Source of the DNA: Candidatus Woesebacteria bacterium GW2011_GWA1_44_23
GTDB lineage: Bacteria > Patescibacteriota > Microgenomatia > UBA8517
DNA length: 34,396 nucleotides
Direction: 5' to 3'
Assembly (NCBI GenBank): GCA_001001045.1
Contig: LCIL01000003.1
Location: 1-34,396 of the forward strand
Shown: positions 1 through 9,337 of the stretch, piece by piece
Layout of the letters: each line of letters begins with the position of its first letter
Position numbering within the stretch: the first letter of the stretch is position 1
Notes under the pieces: generated by a model
Databases searched by the model: none
What the model was told of the DNA's origin: nothing
What the model saw: only the letters and a program-made list of their open reading frames with translations
Position numbers and translations under genes: made by a program

Positions 1-348
1 GTGTAGGAAGCCCTTCAAAGAAGGTTTGCTTTACAGGTGTCTCTTCCCTAAAGAAGAGCGCTGAGTGTTGTACGGTATCCGCATATTACTTATCCACATA
101 TGGGGACACTGAAGCGAAATGTAAGGGTTTGAGGCTAACAACTATATCAAACCATACATGTCCTCTATAAATTTTGTGTTCGGTTTTTCTTCGCCAAGCC
201 ACATACGTCGCAATTCGTGAAAACTACCTATAATATTCGTGAAAACGAAACTGTACCGGTACCAATATATCCTATAATTATAGGATGTTCCACCCTCCTC
301 CCCTGCCTGTATGTCTCCCGAATTTGCGCGCTTGATCTTTTTTTAAAT

Positions 349-1119
349 TTAGCCTCCCCAGTGCGTGGCGAAAAACATTGCGACAAAAACCAGGACTCCC
401 ACAATGACGTGTTCCCTAACGGTCGAGGAAAAAAGCCTGCCGTCAAGCTTTGCCTGCCCGAGTCCTAGAAGCATATAGAAAGTCACCGTCAGAAAAAGCG
501 ATCCGGTAACAACTGTTACCGGCCAAAAATATAAAACCGCCGCGATCTCCATTGTCAAAAGTGAGGATGTGGCAGTTATCGTTACAAGATCTTTGGAAAG
601 TTTGGTTTCCAAAAGTACCGTCCAGTAGCCCTGGAGATATAGTAAGAAGGAGACAACAAAGATGAAAGGAAGCAAATAATAAATCTCGGTTTTGATTGAC
701 AATATTGCGTCAAATACAAGGAAAGATGTTAATAGACTGAGTACAAAACCTACTCCCCTAGCCGCTCTTAGGAGGGCGATGGTCCGGACGGATGCCACCG
801 AATAGATATTCGCAGTAAGGCAGAGGACGTAGATGCCAATTGCGTAAAACATAACGATGGGTATGCGGGCAAATACGTTTGTAGGAAGGAGGAACCAGAA
901 TACACCGACACCAAGCGTAAAAATGGTCGGCAAAACCAATGTAAGGAGCGTCATTTTACGTCCCAGACTTTCCATTAGAGACCAATAAAAAAGCACCATG
1001 GTTAGAATACCGAGTGCCCCTATTGACCAAAAACGGTTTTGGTCAGTTAAAAACTGGATTGCGATAAATCCAAGTGAAAGAAGTATTGATGTAACTATGA
1101 ATCGGCGGCGCTTACTCAT
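349..1119 (-). CDS. multi-pass membrane protein, unknown function
   Basis: 256-aa ORF with many hydrophobic segments; starts 1 nt after the yebC stop. Confidence 0.75.
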   Translation of the reverse strand: MSKRRRFIVTSILLSLGFIAIQFLTDQNRFWSIGALGILTMVLFYWSLMESLGRKMTLLTLVLPTIFTLGVGVFWFLLPTNVFARIPIVMFYAIGIYVLCLTANIYSVASVRTIALLRAARGVGFVLSLLTSFLVFDAILSIKTEIYYLLPFIFVVSFLLYLQGYWTVLLETKLSKDLVTITATSSLLTMEIAAVLYFWPVTVVTGSLFLTVTFYMLLGLGQAKLDGRLFSSTVREHVIVGVLVFVAMFFATHWGG

Positions 1120-1120
1120 A

Positions 1121-1861
1121 TTAGGCAGGAATCTGTTTTACTATTTCATCGGGAATATCCAAATTGGAAAAGACTTTCTGTACGTCATCAAGACTTTCTA
1201 TGTCATCCAAAAATTTCAGTGCCTTTGCCGCCTCGGCAGGACTTGAAACCGTATGGAAATTCTTGGGCTTCATTTGCAGTTCTGTTTCCATAATTTCAAA
1301 GCCCTTCTCTATCAGTTTCTTGTGTACGGTCCCAAGACTCTCGGGCGCAACATAAACTTCGAGTCCGCCCTCCGTATCTTCTATGTCCTCTGCCCCGGCA
1401 TCTATCAACTGAAGCATTTGATCATCGGGGTCGGTGGTTTTTTTGATAAGCATGAATCCTTTGCTTTCAAAATTAAAAGCCACCGCATTTGGGCCTGCCA
1501 GACTCCCCCCTCCCCTCTCGAAAACGTTTTTAATTTCCTGAGCGGTCCTATTTTTATTATCACTCATAACCTCAACCATTACCCCAAATCCTCCGGGGCC
1601 AAAACCTTCATAGGTTATCTCCTCCAGGTTGGCGGATTCCGTGGTAGCCTTGGCGATTGCTCTTTCGATATTTTCTTTGGGCATACTGATTGCCCGGGCT
1701 TTATCAATTTCAAACCGGAGCTTGAAATTCATATCGGGGTCGGCTCCGTTTTTTGCCGCAATCATGATGGCACGCGCCATTTTACTGAAAAGATTCCCTT
1801 TGGCAGCATCATTCGTTGCCTTCTGACGTTTAATTGTTGCGTAGTGTGAGTGTCCGCTCAT
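1121..1861 (-). CDS. yebC: YebC/PmpR family transcriptional/translation regulator
   Basis: N-terminus MSGHSHYATIKRQKATNDAAKGNLFSKMARAI is characteristic of YebC. Confidence 0.95.
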   Translation of the reverse strand: MSGHSHYATIKRQKATNDAAKGNLFSKMARAIMIAAKNGADPDMNFKLRFEIDKARAISMPKENIERAIAKATTESANLEEITYEGFGPGGFGVMVEVMSDNKNRTAQEIKNVFERGGGSLAGPNAVAFNFESKGFMLIKKTTDPDDQMLQLIDAGAEDIEDTEGGLEVYVAPESLGTVHKKLIEKGFEIMETELQMKPKNFHTVSSPAEAAKALKFLDDIESLDDVQKVFSNLDIPDEIVKQIPA

Positions 1862-1925
1862 AAGTCCTCTAAGGCTCGATTATAACCAAATATTGACTGT
1901 ATTGGAAGTGGCTGGACTAACCCTA

Positions 1926-1953
1926 TTGACAAGTACTGCCTGCCATTTATACT
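1926..1953 (+). promoter_or_regulatory. sigma70-type promoter
   Basis: TTGACA-N16-TATACT upstream of the ATG at 1972. Confidence 0.6.
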
Positions 1954-1971
1954 CAAATACAGTTTAATACA

Positions 1972-2664
1972 ATGGACACACCTGCCTCTCAGACAGCCAT
2001 CAGCATGGCACTTTCGGGCGATTGGTCGGGGGCCGTGAAAGTTAACCTCGAGATAATATCAGGCTCCCCGGAGGACGTCGACGCCATCAACAGACTTGCA
2101 AGGGCTTACTGGGAACTCGGTAAGGTTACGGAAGCGCGCGAAGCCACAAAAAGAGTTCTGAAAATGGATCCCTGCAATCCTATCGCTTTAAAATGTTTTG
2201 AAAAGTGGAAATCGGTCAATAGCCCTTGCGTCCGTTTTGCAAGTCCTACCTCTAACGAAAGTTTTTTGGAGGAGCCGGGAAAAACCAGACTTGTAACTCT
2301 CCTTAACCTGGGAGACGCCAAAATTTTTGCCAACCTTGATCCGGGTGAGGAGGTCAAACTTTTTTCGCACTCGCACAGGGTCTCAATTAACACGCTGGAC
2401 GGAAAGTATATAGGACGGCTTCCGGACGATTTGGCCGCAAGACTCAGAAGCTTAATAAAAGGCGGAAACAAATATCAGGTTCTAATGAAGTCCGTCGACC
2501 CGAAAGAAATAACGGTTTTTATCAGGGAACTGGAAAAAGGGCCGAACGCCCCCGATATTCCTTCATTCCCGACCGAGAAAATTGACTATGTCTCCTTTAC
2601 TCCCCCGGAACTTATCCATAAGGATCCACCCGAAACTCCGAATCTTGAAGAAACTCCCGACTGA
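1972..2664 (+). CDS. TPR-repeat protein with additional C-terminal domain
   Basis: N-terminal TPR-like helices (AINRLARAYWELGKVTEAREATKRVLKMDPCNPIAL); C-terminal beta-rich segment. Confidence 0.75.
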   Translation: MDTPASQTAISMALSGDWSGAVKVNLEIISGSPEDVDAINRLARAYWELGKVTEAREATKRVLKMDPCNPIALKCFEKWKSVNSPCVRFASPTSNESFLEEPGKTRLVTLLNLGDAKIFANLDPGEEVKLFSHSHRVSINTLDGKYIGRLPDDLAARLRSLIKGGNKYQVLMKSVDPKEITVFIRELEKGPNAPDIPSFPTEKIDYVSFTPPELIHKDPPETPNLEETPD

Positions 2665-2672
2665 TAAAAAGG

Positions 2673-3614
2673 TCAGAACCGTTTTGCGAACTTTTGACCC
2701 AAATCAATTTCCAGATCAAAGTTTCCATTCTCGGTACTTACCTTGCAGGAAAATATACTGGCAACTTTTTTGACGGCCATCGGATTTGATCCGGAGACGG
2801 TACAGTCGGTGTCCGCCGCTTCCTTCTTATTTATCGAGACGACTTTCCCCCCCATTACCTCAATGATGGCTCCGACTTTATCCGCTACCCCGGGGACTCC
2901 CGTAGCATCCCCTATGGCAACCCTTAAGCTGCTGCCGGATGTGGTACCGCTTTCGAAGTTGCCGTCGGCAAAATAAATGGTCAACCGCTGAGACACGTTG
3001 CCGGCAAGAACATATCCCATCTGTGAGTCATTAAGTTTCTGCTTTACCAAAAACTGATTTTTCCCCAAATCCAGTAAATTTTTATTGCTTACGCCTACTT
3101 TCAAGGAAAATATTCCCGCCGAAATTCTGTCCCCAAAAGCAATATTGGTGGACTTTGGAAAAAATATAAAACGGAAGACCCCGAAGGAATTTGAACCTGT
3201 AAGCGCGCCGGCATCGCTGTCGCTCCATAAAACCACAGGGAACAAAAAATTCTGGGTAATTGTGGCGGACAAAAGGCTCCCGCCAAGCTTTTCGTTCACC
3301 CCGAGCTGCCAGACATTTTTGATACGCAGTTCACCGTAATTCCCGGCAACTTCCACCTGAGTGTCCCCGGGAATAACCAATGTAGTCAGTTCCGTGAGTT
3401 TCGGATCCAGTACTGATACAGCCACGTCACCGTTTTCCAAACGGAATGCAAATGCAAATTTATTCTCCCCGTCCCAATATTTTGTGCTAAGTTTGATAAA
3501 GGCAAAAATTCCCAATATCAATATAATCGGCAAGATAACTTTTAGAAGTATTCCGGACAACCTCACGGTCTTTCTTCTTTTTTCGATTAGTGCACGGCGT
3601 CGGGCAGAACGCAT
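2673..3614 (-). CDS. membrane-anchored protein with LytR_C-like C-terminal domain
   Basis: N-terminal TM segment; SGSSLRVAIGDATGVPGVADKVGAIIEVMGGKV resembles LytR_C. Confidence 0.65.
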   Translation of the reverse strand: MRSARRRALIEKRRKTVRLSGILLKVILPIILILGIFAFIKLSTKYWDGENKFAFAFRLENGDVAVSVLDPKLTELTTLVIPGDTQVEVAGNYGELRIKNVWQLGVNEKLGGSLLSATITQNFLFPVVLWSDSDAGALTGSNSFGVFRFIFFPKSTNIAFGDRISAGIFSLKVGVSNKNLLDLGKNQFLVKQKLNDSQMGYVLAGNVSQRLTIYFADGNFESGTTSGSSLRVAIGDATGVPGVADKVGAIIEVMGGKVVSINKKEAADTDCTVSGSNPMAVKKVASIFSCKVSTENGNFDLEIDLGQKFAKRF

Positions 3615-3627
3615 AATAAAAAATAAA

Positions 3628-5313
3628 CTACCTACTGTGTGACGATCTTAAACTCCTGATCAAGTCATTTATTTCGTCTCTCCTTTTTCCGCGGCTGGCA
3701 AGGACACCGCGGATAATTTGCAGGGCAGCCTCAAATTCGGGTTGAACGATTTTATCAACCCTAAGCGTTTTCAGTTTTTCCCAATCCTCATCCCTGTGGG
3801 CTCTGGAAATAATTTTGACGTCCGGCGCAACGGTCTGTACATAAGTTATGAGGGTTTCCTGAACCACCCTGTCAGGGATTGCCAGGATAATGGCTTTGGC
3901 TCCCCTGACTCCGACCGCCTCAAGCACTTCCGGTTCCGTGGGGTCCCCGTAGATAACCGTTACCCCGGCATCCTTCAACTCCTGGACGACTTTTTGGTTA
4001 TAATCGACAACGACAAAAGGGATTCCGTATTCTTTCAGTGCTTTCCCCACCCAGCTCCCTACCCTGCCGTATCCGCAAATAATTATATGATTTTCAAAAA
4101 TGCTCACATCCGTGTCGTGCCTTTCCCCGCTCATAAACAGTTTGGATAGGCTAGGATATTTTGCAGTCAAAAGTTTCATTTTCCGCCAAAATGGAACAAT
4201 TGACTTATATAGAATTGGGGAAAGAATCAGAGTCAGAAGAGTAACGGCAATACCGATTGAGGTTTCTTCGGGGCTTAATATTTTTAGAGCCAAAGAAGCG
4301 GAAAAAATAACAAACGCGAATTCTCCGACCTGGGCCAACCCGAAACTGTTGGCTATCCCGGTTTTCCCTTTATACCCGAAGGCCGAACTGACAATAAATG
4401 TAACCAGAATCTTTAGGGTTATGACTATGAACGTCAAAACTAAAATCAGTCCGAACTTGGAAATAACTACCGCAGGGGCAACCAAAAATCCTAAAGTTAC
4501 GAAGAAAAGCGCAACAAAAAGGTCTCTCAAGGGACGCATTTCGGCAAAAATCGCATGGTGTTCTTGCGACTCGGAAATTACCACCCCCGCCAAGAATGCC
4601 CCCAGTGCGGGCGAAATCCCGAAAAGGGATGTTACGGCAGCAGTTCCCAAGGCGAATGCGATTGAGGCTAAAAGCAGCAGTTCTCTTGAATTTGTTCCGG
4701 CCAGAATATGGATAAAATAAGGAACAACCTTTTTACCTAGTAGGACTACCCCCAAAATAACCAATATCACCTTTACTGCCGAGAGAACCACTCCGCCCAC
4801 CCAGTCCCCGCCCGTTGCGGCTAAAAAAGGCAATGCCACCATCATAGGTATTACCGCGAGATCCTGAACAAGGAGCCACCCAATCATGATTTCCCCGTGC
4901 ATCGTATCCGTCTCTCCCCTATCTGCGAGGATTTTGACAAGAACGGCGGTTGAGGAAACCGAAAAACCAAGTGAAAGAACCAGAGAAACGGCTGGTGAAA
5001 ATCCGAATAAATAGAGGGTTATATAACTGAAAAGAGTAACCAAGACAATCTGGATCAGACCTCCAAAAACGGCAATCCGCAGATATCTGGAAAGCCTTTT
5101 GAAAGAAAGCTCAACCCCGATTGAAAAAAGTAAAAGGATTATTCCGACCTCGGCCAGGCCCGAAACTTCCTTTAAGCCCGGTGGCAAAATTGCACCAACG
5201 ACAATCCCTGCGATAATGTATCCCACAAGTCCCGGAGCCTTAATGACTTTGGCCAGAAATCCCCCGGCAACTGCAGAGACAACTACAAAAAAAAGCCCTA
5301 GGGTCAGATCCAT
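3628..5313 (-). CDS. Kef-type/CPA2 cation:proton antiporter with TrkA-N domain
   Basis: Na+/H+ exchanger-like TM domain plus Rossmann motif HIIICGYGRVGSWVGKAL. Confidence 0.9.
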   Translation of the reverse strand: MDLTLGLFFVVVSAVAGGFLAKVIKAPGLVGYIIAGIVVGAILPPGLKEVSGLAEVGIILLLFSIGVELSFKRLSRYLRIAVFGGLIQIVLVTLFSYITLYLFGFSPAVSLVLSLGFSVSSTAVLVKILADRGETDTMHGEIMIGWLLVQDLAVIPMMVALPFLAATGGDWVGGVVLSAVKVILVILGVVLLGKKVVPYFIHILAGTNSRELLLLASIAFALGTAAVTSLFGISPALGAFLAGVVISESQEHHAIFAEMRPLRDLFVALFFVTLGFLVAPAVVISKFGLILVLTFIVITLKILVTFIVSSAFGYKGKTGIANSFGLAQVGEFAFVIFSASLALKILSPEETSIGIAVTLLTLILSPILYKSIVPFWRKMKLLTAKYPSLSKLFMSGERHDTDVSIFENHIIICGYGRVGSWVGKALKEYGIPFVVVDYNQKVVQELKDAGVTVIYGDPTEPEVLEAVGVRGAKAIILAIPDRVVQETLITYVQTVAPDVKIISRAHRDEDWEKLKTLRVDKIVQPEFEAALQIIRGVLASRGKRRDEINDLIRSLRSSHSR

Positions 5314-5380
5314 ACATTCAGTTTAGATTCTAGCCAGTCTTGTGTAAAGTGGATGTGAAATTATATACTTGGATAGTTAT

Positions 5381-6331
5381 ATGCCCATTTTACTTCTTAC
5401 ATTTTCCCTCTCTTTAATGTTTTTGATCATTTCTGCCAACTTTCTTTTAAAGTTCATCGAAAAATTCTCAAAACGGATTAAAATTTCACCCTTAATTATC
5501 GGTGCTACCTTAATTGCCATAGGAACGTCCCTTCCCGAAACTTTTGTAGCCGTTTCCTCGGTTGCCCAAAATGCAGCCGATATTTCCTATGGAGATATAT
5601 TAGGTTCAAATATCGCCAATATTTGCCTCGTTTTGGGACTTGGGATTCTTCTTTTCCCCGTAAGGGTCGGGACCGAAAAGACGCAAAGGAATAATATTAT
5701 TATGCTTCTTACTACCGCTTATTTTATAGGGGTACTGCTTGCTCCGCCTGAGTGGCGTAAGACTCTGGGCGTATTTCCAGTTTTATTCTATATAGTTTTT
5801 CTGATTATCGAAATTATCTGGGGCGAAATCGGACGCTTTAAGGAGGACAAAAAAGCTCTTGCCAAAATGCCCTCCTCGAGAGGTTCAACGGCGTTATATT
5901 TGGTAGGCATCCTGGCATCCATGGGAGGGCTTTTGATTTCAAGCCACTTTTTGGTAAGTTCCGTCATATCTCTTTCTAAAGCGTTTAACATAAGTGAGGC
6001 GATAATCGGGCTTTCCATAGTTGCAATCGGCACTTCTCTTCCGGAACTGGCCACAACTATCGTATCCGGAATCGATAAAGACTGGAAGCTTCTTTATGGG
6101 GACATTCAGGGAAGCAATATTTACAACCTTTCCATAATCGCGGCGTTTTTACTCACTTTCAGCAATACCGATTATCAAATATCACCCGCCACCTTAATCG
6201 TTTTATCAATATCCACGATTTCCATTATTTACCTGAGTTATAAATACGAGGGCTCGCACATCCCCCGCTACTACGGCTTGGGATACCTTGCCCTTTATGT
6301 TTTTTATATATTGAGGATTTACAATGTCTAG
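5381..6331 (+). CDS. CaCA family sodium/calcium exchanger
   Basis: Two alpha repeats (GTSLPETFVAVSS..GDILGSNIANI; GTSLPELATTIVSG..GDIQGSNIYNL). The ATG at 5381 is preferred over the TTG at 5369, which overlaps the -10 box. Confidence 0.9.
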   Translation: MPILLLTFSLSLMFLIISANFLLKFIEKFSKRIKISPLIIGATLIAIGTSLPETFVAVSSVAQNAADISYGDILGSNIANICLVLGLGILLFPVRVGTEKTQRNNIIMLLTTAYFIGVLLAPPEWRKTLGVFPVLFYIVFLIIEIIWGEIGRFKEDKKALAKMPSSRGSTALYLVGILASMGGLLISSHFLVSSVISLSKAFNISEAIIGLSIVAIGTSLPELATTIVSGIDKDWKLLYGDIQGSNIYNLSIIAAFLLTFSNTDYQISPATLIVLSISTISIIYLSYKYEGSHIPRYYGLGYLALYVFYILRIYNV

Positions 6332-7032
6332 CCGGGGAAGTTGCTTTCCAAAACCTCCTTCAGGTCTTCGGGCAGTTCGGATTTGAATTCCACCTCTCTA
6401 CCGGTTGCCGGATGGGCAAATTTTATGGATGCCGCATGCAAAAATAGCCTTGGGCACCACTTTCTGTCGTTCCTGGCTGTTTTTCGGCCGGCATAGAATT
6501 CATCGGCTACGATTGCGTGCCCGATATGTTTGGCATGAACTCGAATTTGGTGGGTTCTTCCCGTTTTTGGATAAAACTCGACCAAACTGTGTCCCCCGTT
6601 TTCACCCGGATAAAATTTCAGGACTTTATAAAAAGTCTGCGACTCCCTCCCCCCGGCGATAACTCCGAATCTGTCCCTTCTCCAGGGCAGCCTGCCGATG
6701 GTTTCTTTGATTTCTCCCGTACCTTCAAGTTTTCCGTGCAAAAGACCAATATATGTTTTTTCGACTTTCCTACTCTTAAATTCCGATTGAAGTTTTTCAA
6801 ATGCCTCTTTGGTTTTTGCCACTATAACAATTCCGCTGGTCTCCTTATCAAGCCTGTGCACTACCCCATTCCTTAAAGGCCGGTCTTCCTTCAGGGGGTA
6901 GTCAAAACCTGTCCGGATCCATGTTTGGAGTACGGGCTGGGTGGTTACGGTATCGGCGTCATTGGTAATCCAGCCGCTGGGTTTATCGACAACAAAGAAG
7001 GATTCATCCTGAAAAATAATTTTAGGCTCCAT
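6328..7032 (-). CDS. RluA family pseudouridine synthase
   Basis: Catalytic motif HRLDKETSG; C-terminal GRTHQIRVHAKHIGHAIVAD. Confidence 0.92.
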   Translation of the reverse strand: MEPKIIFQDESFFVVDKPSGWITNDADTVTTQPVLQTWIRTGFDYPLKEDRPLRNGVVHRLDKETSGIVIVAKTKEAFEKLQSEFKSRKVEKTYIGLLHGKLEGTGEIKETIGRLPWRRDRFGVIAGGRESQTFYKVLKFYPGENGGHSLVEFYPKTGRTHQIRVHAKHIGHAIVADEFYAGRKTARNDRKWCPRLFLHAASIKFAHPATGREVEFKSELPEDLKEVLESNFPG

Positions 7033-7038
7033 TTGGGG

Positions 7039-7419
7039 TTATTTTTCGCGCTTCGCGGCATCCTTGGTACAAAGGGTTGCTTCAGGGAAAGCCATGAGCC
7101 GGGCCGTATCAATCATTTGCCCGCACTCCTCACAAATCCCGTATTTCCCTATTTTAATCCTGGTCAAAGCTTTTCTGACGCTGACAATGCTTCTGGAAAT
7201 TTCTTTCTTGATGGCCGAGGTTCTTGCGTGTCCGAATTGTTCATCTGCCTCAATATCCGCGGCTGCATTATCGTCAACCCTGGAAGGATCGGTAAAGGGG
7301 TCCTCTTTGGAAATTTCCTTCTTCCTCTTTTCCAAAGTATGAAGTCTGGCAGTCAAAAAATGCGAAACGGGTACCAGGACGGTGGACGGAAATCTTAAGT
7401 TTCGTTCCTTTTTTTTCAT
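7039..7419 (-). CDS. DksA/TraR-like zinc-finger protein
   Basis: YGICEECGQMIDTARLMAFPEATLC C-terminal finger; the last Cys of the C4 set is replaced by Asp. Confidence 0.8.
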   Translation of the reverse strand: MKKKERNLRFPSTVLVPVSHFLTARLHTLEKRKKEISKEDPFTDPSRVDDNAAADIEADEQFGHARTSAIKKEISRSIVSVRKALTRIKIGKYGICEECGQMIDTARLMAFPEATLCTKDAAKREK

Positions 7420-8036
7420 TTTTTTACTCTTGCCAGGTTAAACAGTAACAAAAAACTGACCAAAGCCGTTATTCCTGAAATTAGTGCCTCCCCTTGGCCG
7501 ACAAAGGATATCACAGTAACTTTGGTCATAGCAATAGCCGTTCGGATCAAGAAAAATATTACGGCAACGGTAAGACCGGCAAAACCGATCTTGCCCGAGC
7601 GGTACCATGTAAAACCCTTATAATGCGTGTCAAGATAGTAAGAAATAAAAAGCATAATAAGTATCACGATAAAAGCCAGGAAAGAACTGAAGGAGGATCT
7701 CGCTCCGGAATCTCTTAAAAAGACTAACGCCAGCCAGGGCAGGAATGAAATGATAAAAGCTTCCAGGGTCTCGTAAAATTTTACCCTGAACCGGAGTACG
7801 GCAAATAATAAGCCAAGAAGTCCTCCGGCTATCCATGCCCAGAAAAACCAGCCTGGGGAAAAATTGACGGCAATTACCCAGCCAACGGCGCTCCCCACCA
7901 AAATATAGGAGGCTGATCTGAAAATAATTTCGCCCGCATAGTCCTCCTTAAGGCGCTTCCAAAAAAGGAACAGGAAAGCAAAAAGACCGAGAGCGGATAC
8001 GGCCAAAGTTATCAGCATTAAATGATTATACCCCAC
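7416..8036 (-). CDS. multi-pass membrane protein, unknown function
   Basis: 206 aa with repeated TM segments; overlaps the downstream zinc-finger gene by 4 nt. Confidence 0.65.
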   Translation of the reverse strand: MGYNHLMLITLAVSALGLFAFLFLFWKRLKEDYAGEIIFRSASYILVGSAVGWVIAVNFSPGWFFWAWIAGGLLGLLFAVLRFRVKFYETLEAFIISFLPWLALVFLRDSGARSSFSSFLAFIVILIMLFISYYLDTHYKGFTWYRSGKIGFAGLTVAVIFFLIRTAIAMTKVTVISFVGQGEALISGITALVSFLLLFNLARVKK

Positions 8037-8081
8037 TTCCCTGGATTTTTATGTGAAAAGCGTTTATTATTACTTCTTAGT

Positions 8082-8546
8082 ATGCTAGAAACCCCACATG
8101 TCTTTATAGGCGCAGCCATCGCCTCCAAAATCCCGGATCCTTTTATCGCTGTTCCCCTTGCCTTTGCCAGCCATTTCCTTTTTGAGATGATTCCGCACTG
8201 GAATCCGCATCTTAACTCCGAGACACAAAAATACGGCCGGCCCACAAGAAGAAGCACTGCCATCACCGCGGTTGACTCCACCCTAGCTCTTGTCTCCGGG
8301 TCATTTATTGCCTACCAGGCTCTTCCCAATACCGGTCAAGCTCTTCTTATACTCGCCTGCTGCTTTGCCGCGGTACTTCCCGATGTATTGGAAGGCCCGT
8401 ATTTTTTCCTGAAGCTCAGGACCAAATGGATTAAAAAGTGGATTGCTTTTCAAAAGTCGCTTCAAAACGACACAACCCCCTTTTGGGGGCTTCTGACCCA
8501 GGCTGCAACCGTCCTTGCGGTCATATTTTGGCTACGAAATCAATAA
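8082..8546 (+). CDS. conserved membrane protein, unknown
   Basis: METPHVFIGAAIASKIPDPFIAVPLAFASHFLFEMIPHW; probable start at the ATG at 8082 within ORF 8022-8546. Confidence 0.6.
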   Translation: MLETPHVFIGAAIASKIPDPFIAVPLAFASHFLFEMIPHWNPHLNSETQKYGRPTRRSTAITAVDSTLALVSGSFIAYQALPNTGQALLILACCFAAVLPDVLEGPYFFLKLRTKWIKKWIAFQKSLQNDTTPFWGLLTQAATVLAVIFWLRNQ

Positions 8547-8580
8547 ATTCAGCTTCGTTTGTGTTAAAATACATCGACAA

Positions 8581-8666
8581 GCCGAGGTGGCGGAATGGCA
8601 GACGCGTAGGTCTCAAAAACCTATGGGGCCTTAAACCTCATGTGGGTTCGACTCCCACCCTCGGCA
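8581..8666 (+). tRNA. tRNA-Leu (anticodon CAA)
   Basis: GCCGAGG/CCTCGGC acceptor stem, TAGGT-CTCAAAA-ACCTA anticodon arm, long variable arm, GGTTCGACTCC T-arm, CCA not encoded. Confidence 0.93.
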
Positions 8667-8698
8667 CAAAACTTTTGTACGTCTGTTATACTCAGATT

Positions 8699-8875
8699 AT
8701 GGCACCGATTAATCTTGTAAAAATTCTTAGAAAATACACATCGGGCTGGGTCGTTATCTCCAAAGACAACACGAGAGTGTTGGCTCATGGCAAAAAATTC
8801 GAGGATGTCGCGAATAAGGTCGAGGATGGCTACATCCTAAAGGCTAATAAAAATTATTCCAATTATGTCGGCTGA
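8699..8875 (+). CDS. 58-aa protein, unknown (DUF5678-like, tentative)
   Basis: ATG 6 nt after a TGTTATACT extended -10; overlaps the downstream gene by 11 nt. The longer ORF from 8438 runs through the tRNA and is rejected. Confidence 0.65.
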   Translation: MAPINLVKILRKYTSGWVVISKDNTRVLAHGKKFEDVANKVEDGYILKANKNYSNYVG

Positions 8876-9326
8876 CAAGCAGCTTTATGAAAGCCCAATC
8901 AAAATTCCCTATCGAAAACTCCCACAACTACTCGGAAAGGGGATCGATTGGCCATTAATCGACATCGGTTTAAAGTATAAAACCAAAACAATAGCACCCA
9001 AGATGTTAGCCTTGGTGGATTCGGGAGCAAGCGACTCAATACTTGACCCACAGATCGCCAAATATTTGGGGTTCGATCTTGATAAATTGCCGAAAATTCC
9101 AGGAGGAACTTCGGCGAGCGGAAAATACTTCTACAGAATACTACCAGAACCTGTCGAGATGGAAATTTACGGTAGAAAATTTACAGGAAGCTTCATAGTT
9201 ATAGATAGTCCCGATCAGATGTGGAGTTGTATACTAGGCCACAACTCGATATTTCGACTCTCTAAAATTACATTTAACACGCACAAAAAATACTTTGAGG
9301 TCGGTTTAAGGTGTGATATCAACTAG
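8865..9326 (+). CDS. retropepsin-like aspartic protease
   Basis: DSGASDSILDPQIAKYLG (D-S/T-G-A active-site motif), ~150 aa single-domain form. Confidence 0.8.
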   Translation: MSADKQLYESPIKIPYRKLPQLLGKGIDWPLIDIGLKYKTKTIAPKMLALVDSGASDSILDPQIAKYLGFDLDKLPKIPGGTSASGKYFYRILPEPVEMEIYGRKFTGSFIVIDSPDQMWSCILGHNSIFRLSKITFNTHKKYFEVGLRCDIN

Positions 9327-9337
9327 CTTTTATATAC

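Noticed and set aside
217-468. 83-aa plus-strand ORF
   Set aside because: No RBS, overlaps antisense to the 349-1119 membrane protein gene; low-complexity translation
1253-1849. 198-aa plus-strand ORF antisense to yebC
   Set aside because: Mirror ORF of a strongly conserved gene
5369-5380. TTG start for the CaCA exchanger
   Set aside because: Overlaps the TATACT -10 box; the ATG at 5381 fits better
8438-8875. 145-aa ORF spanning tRNA-Leu
   Set aside because: Runs through the tRNA gene; the real start is most likely the ATG at 8699
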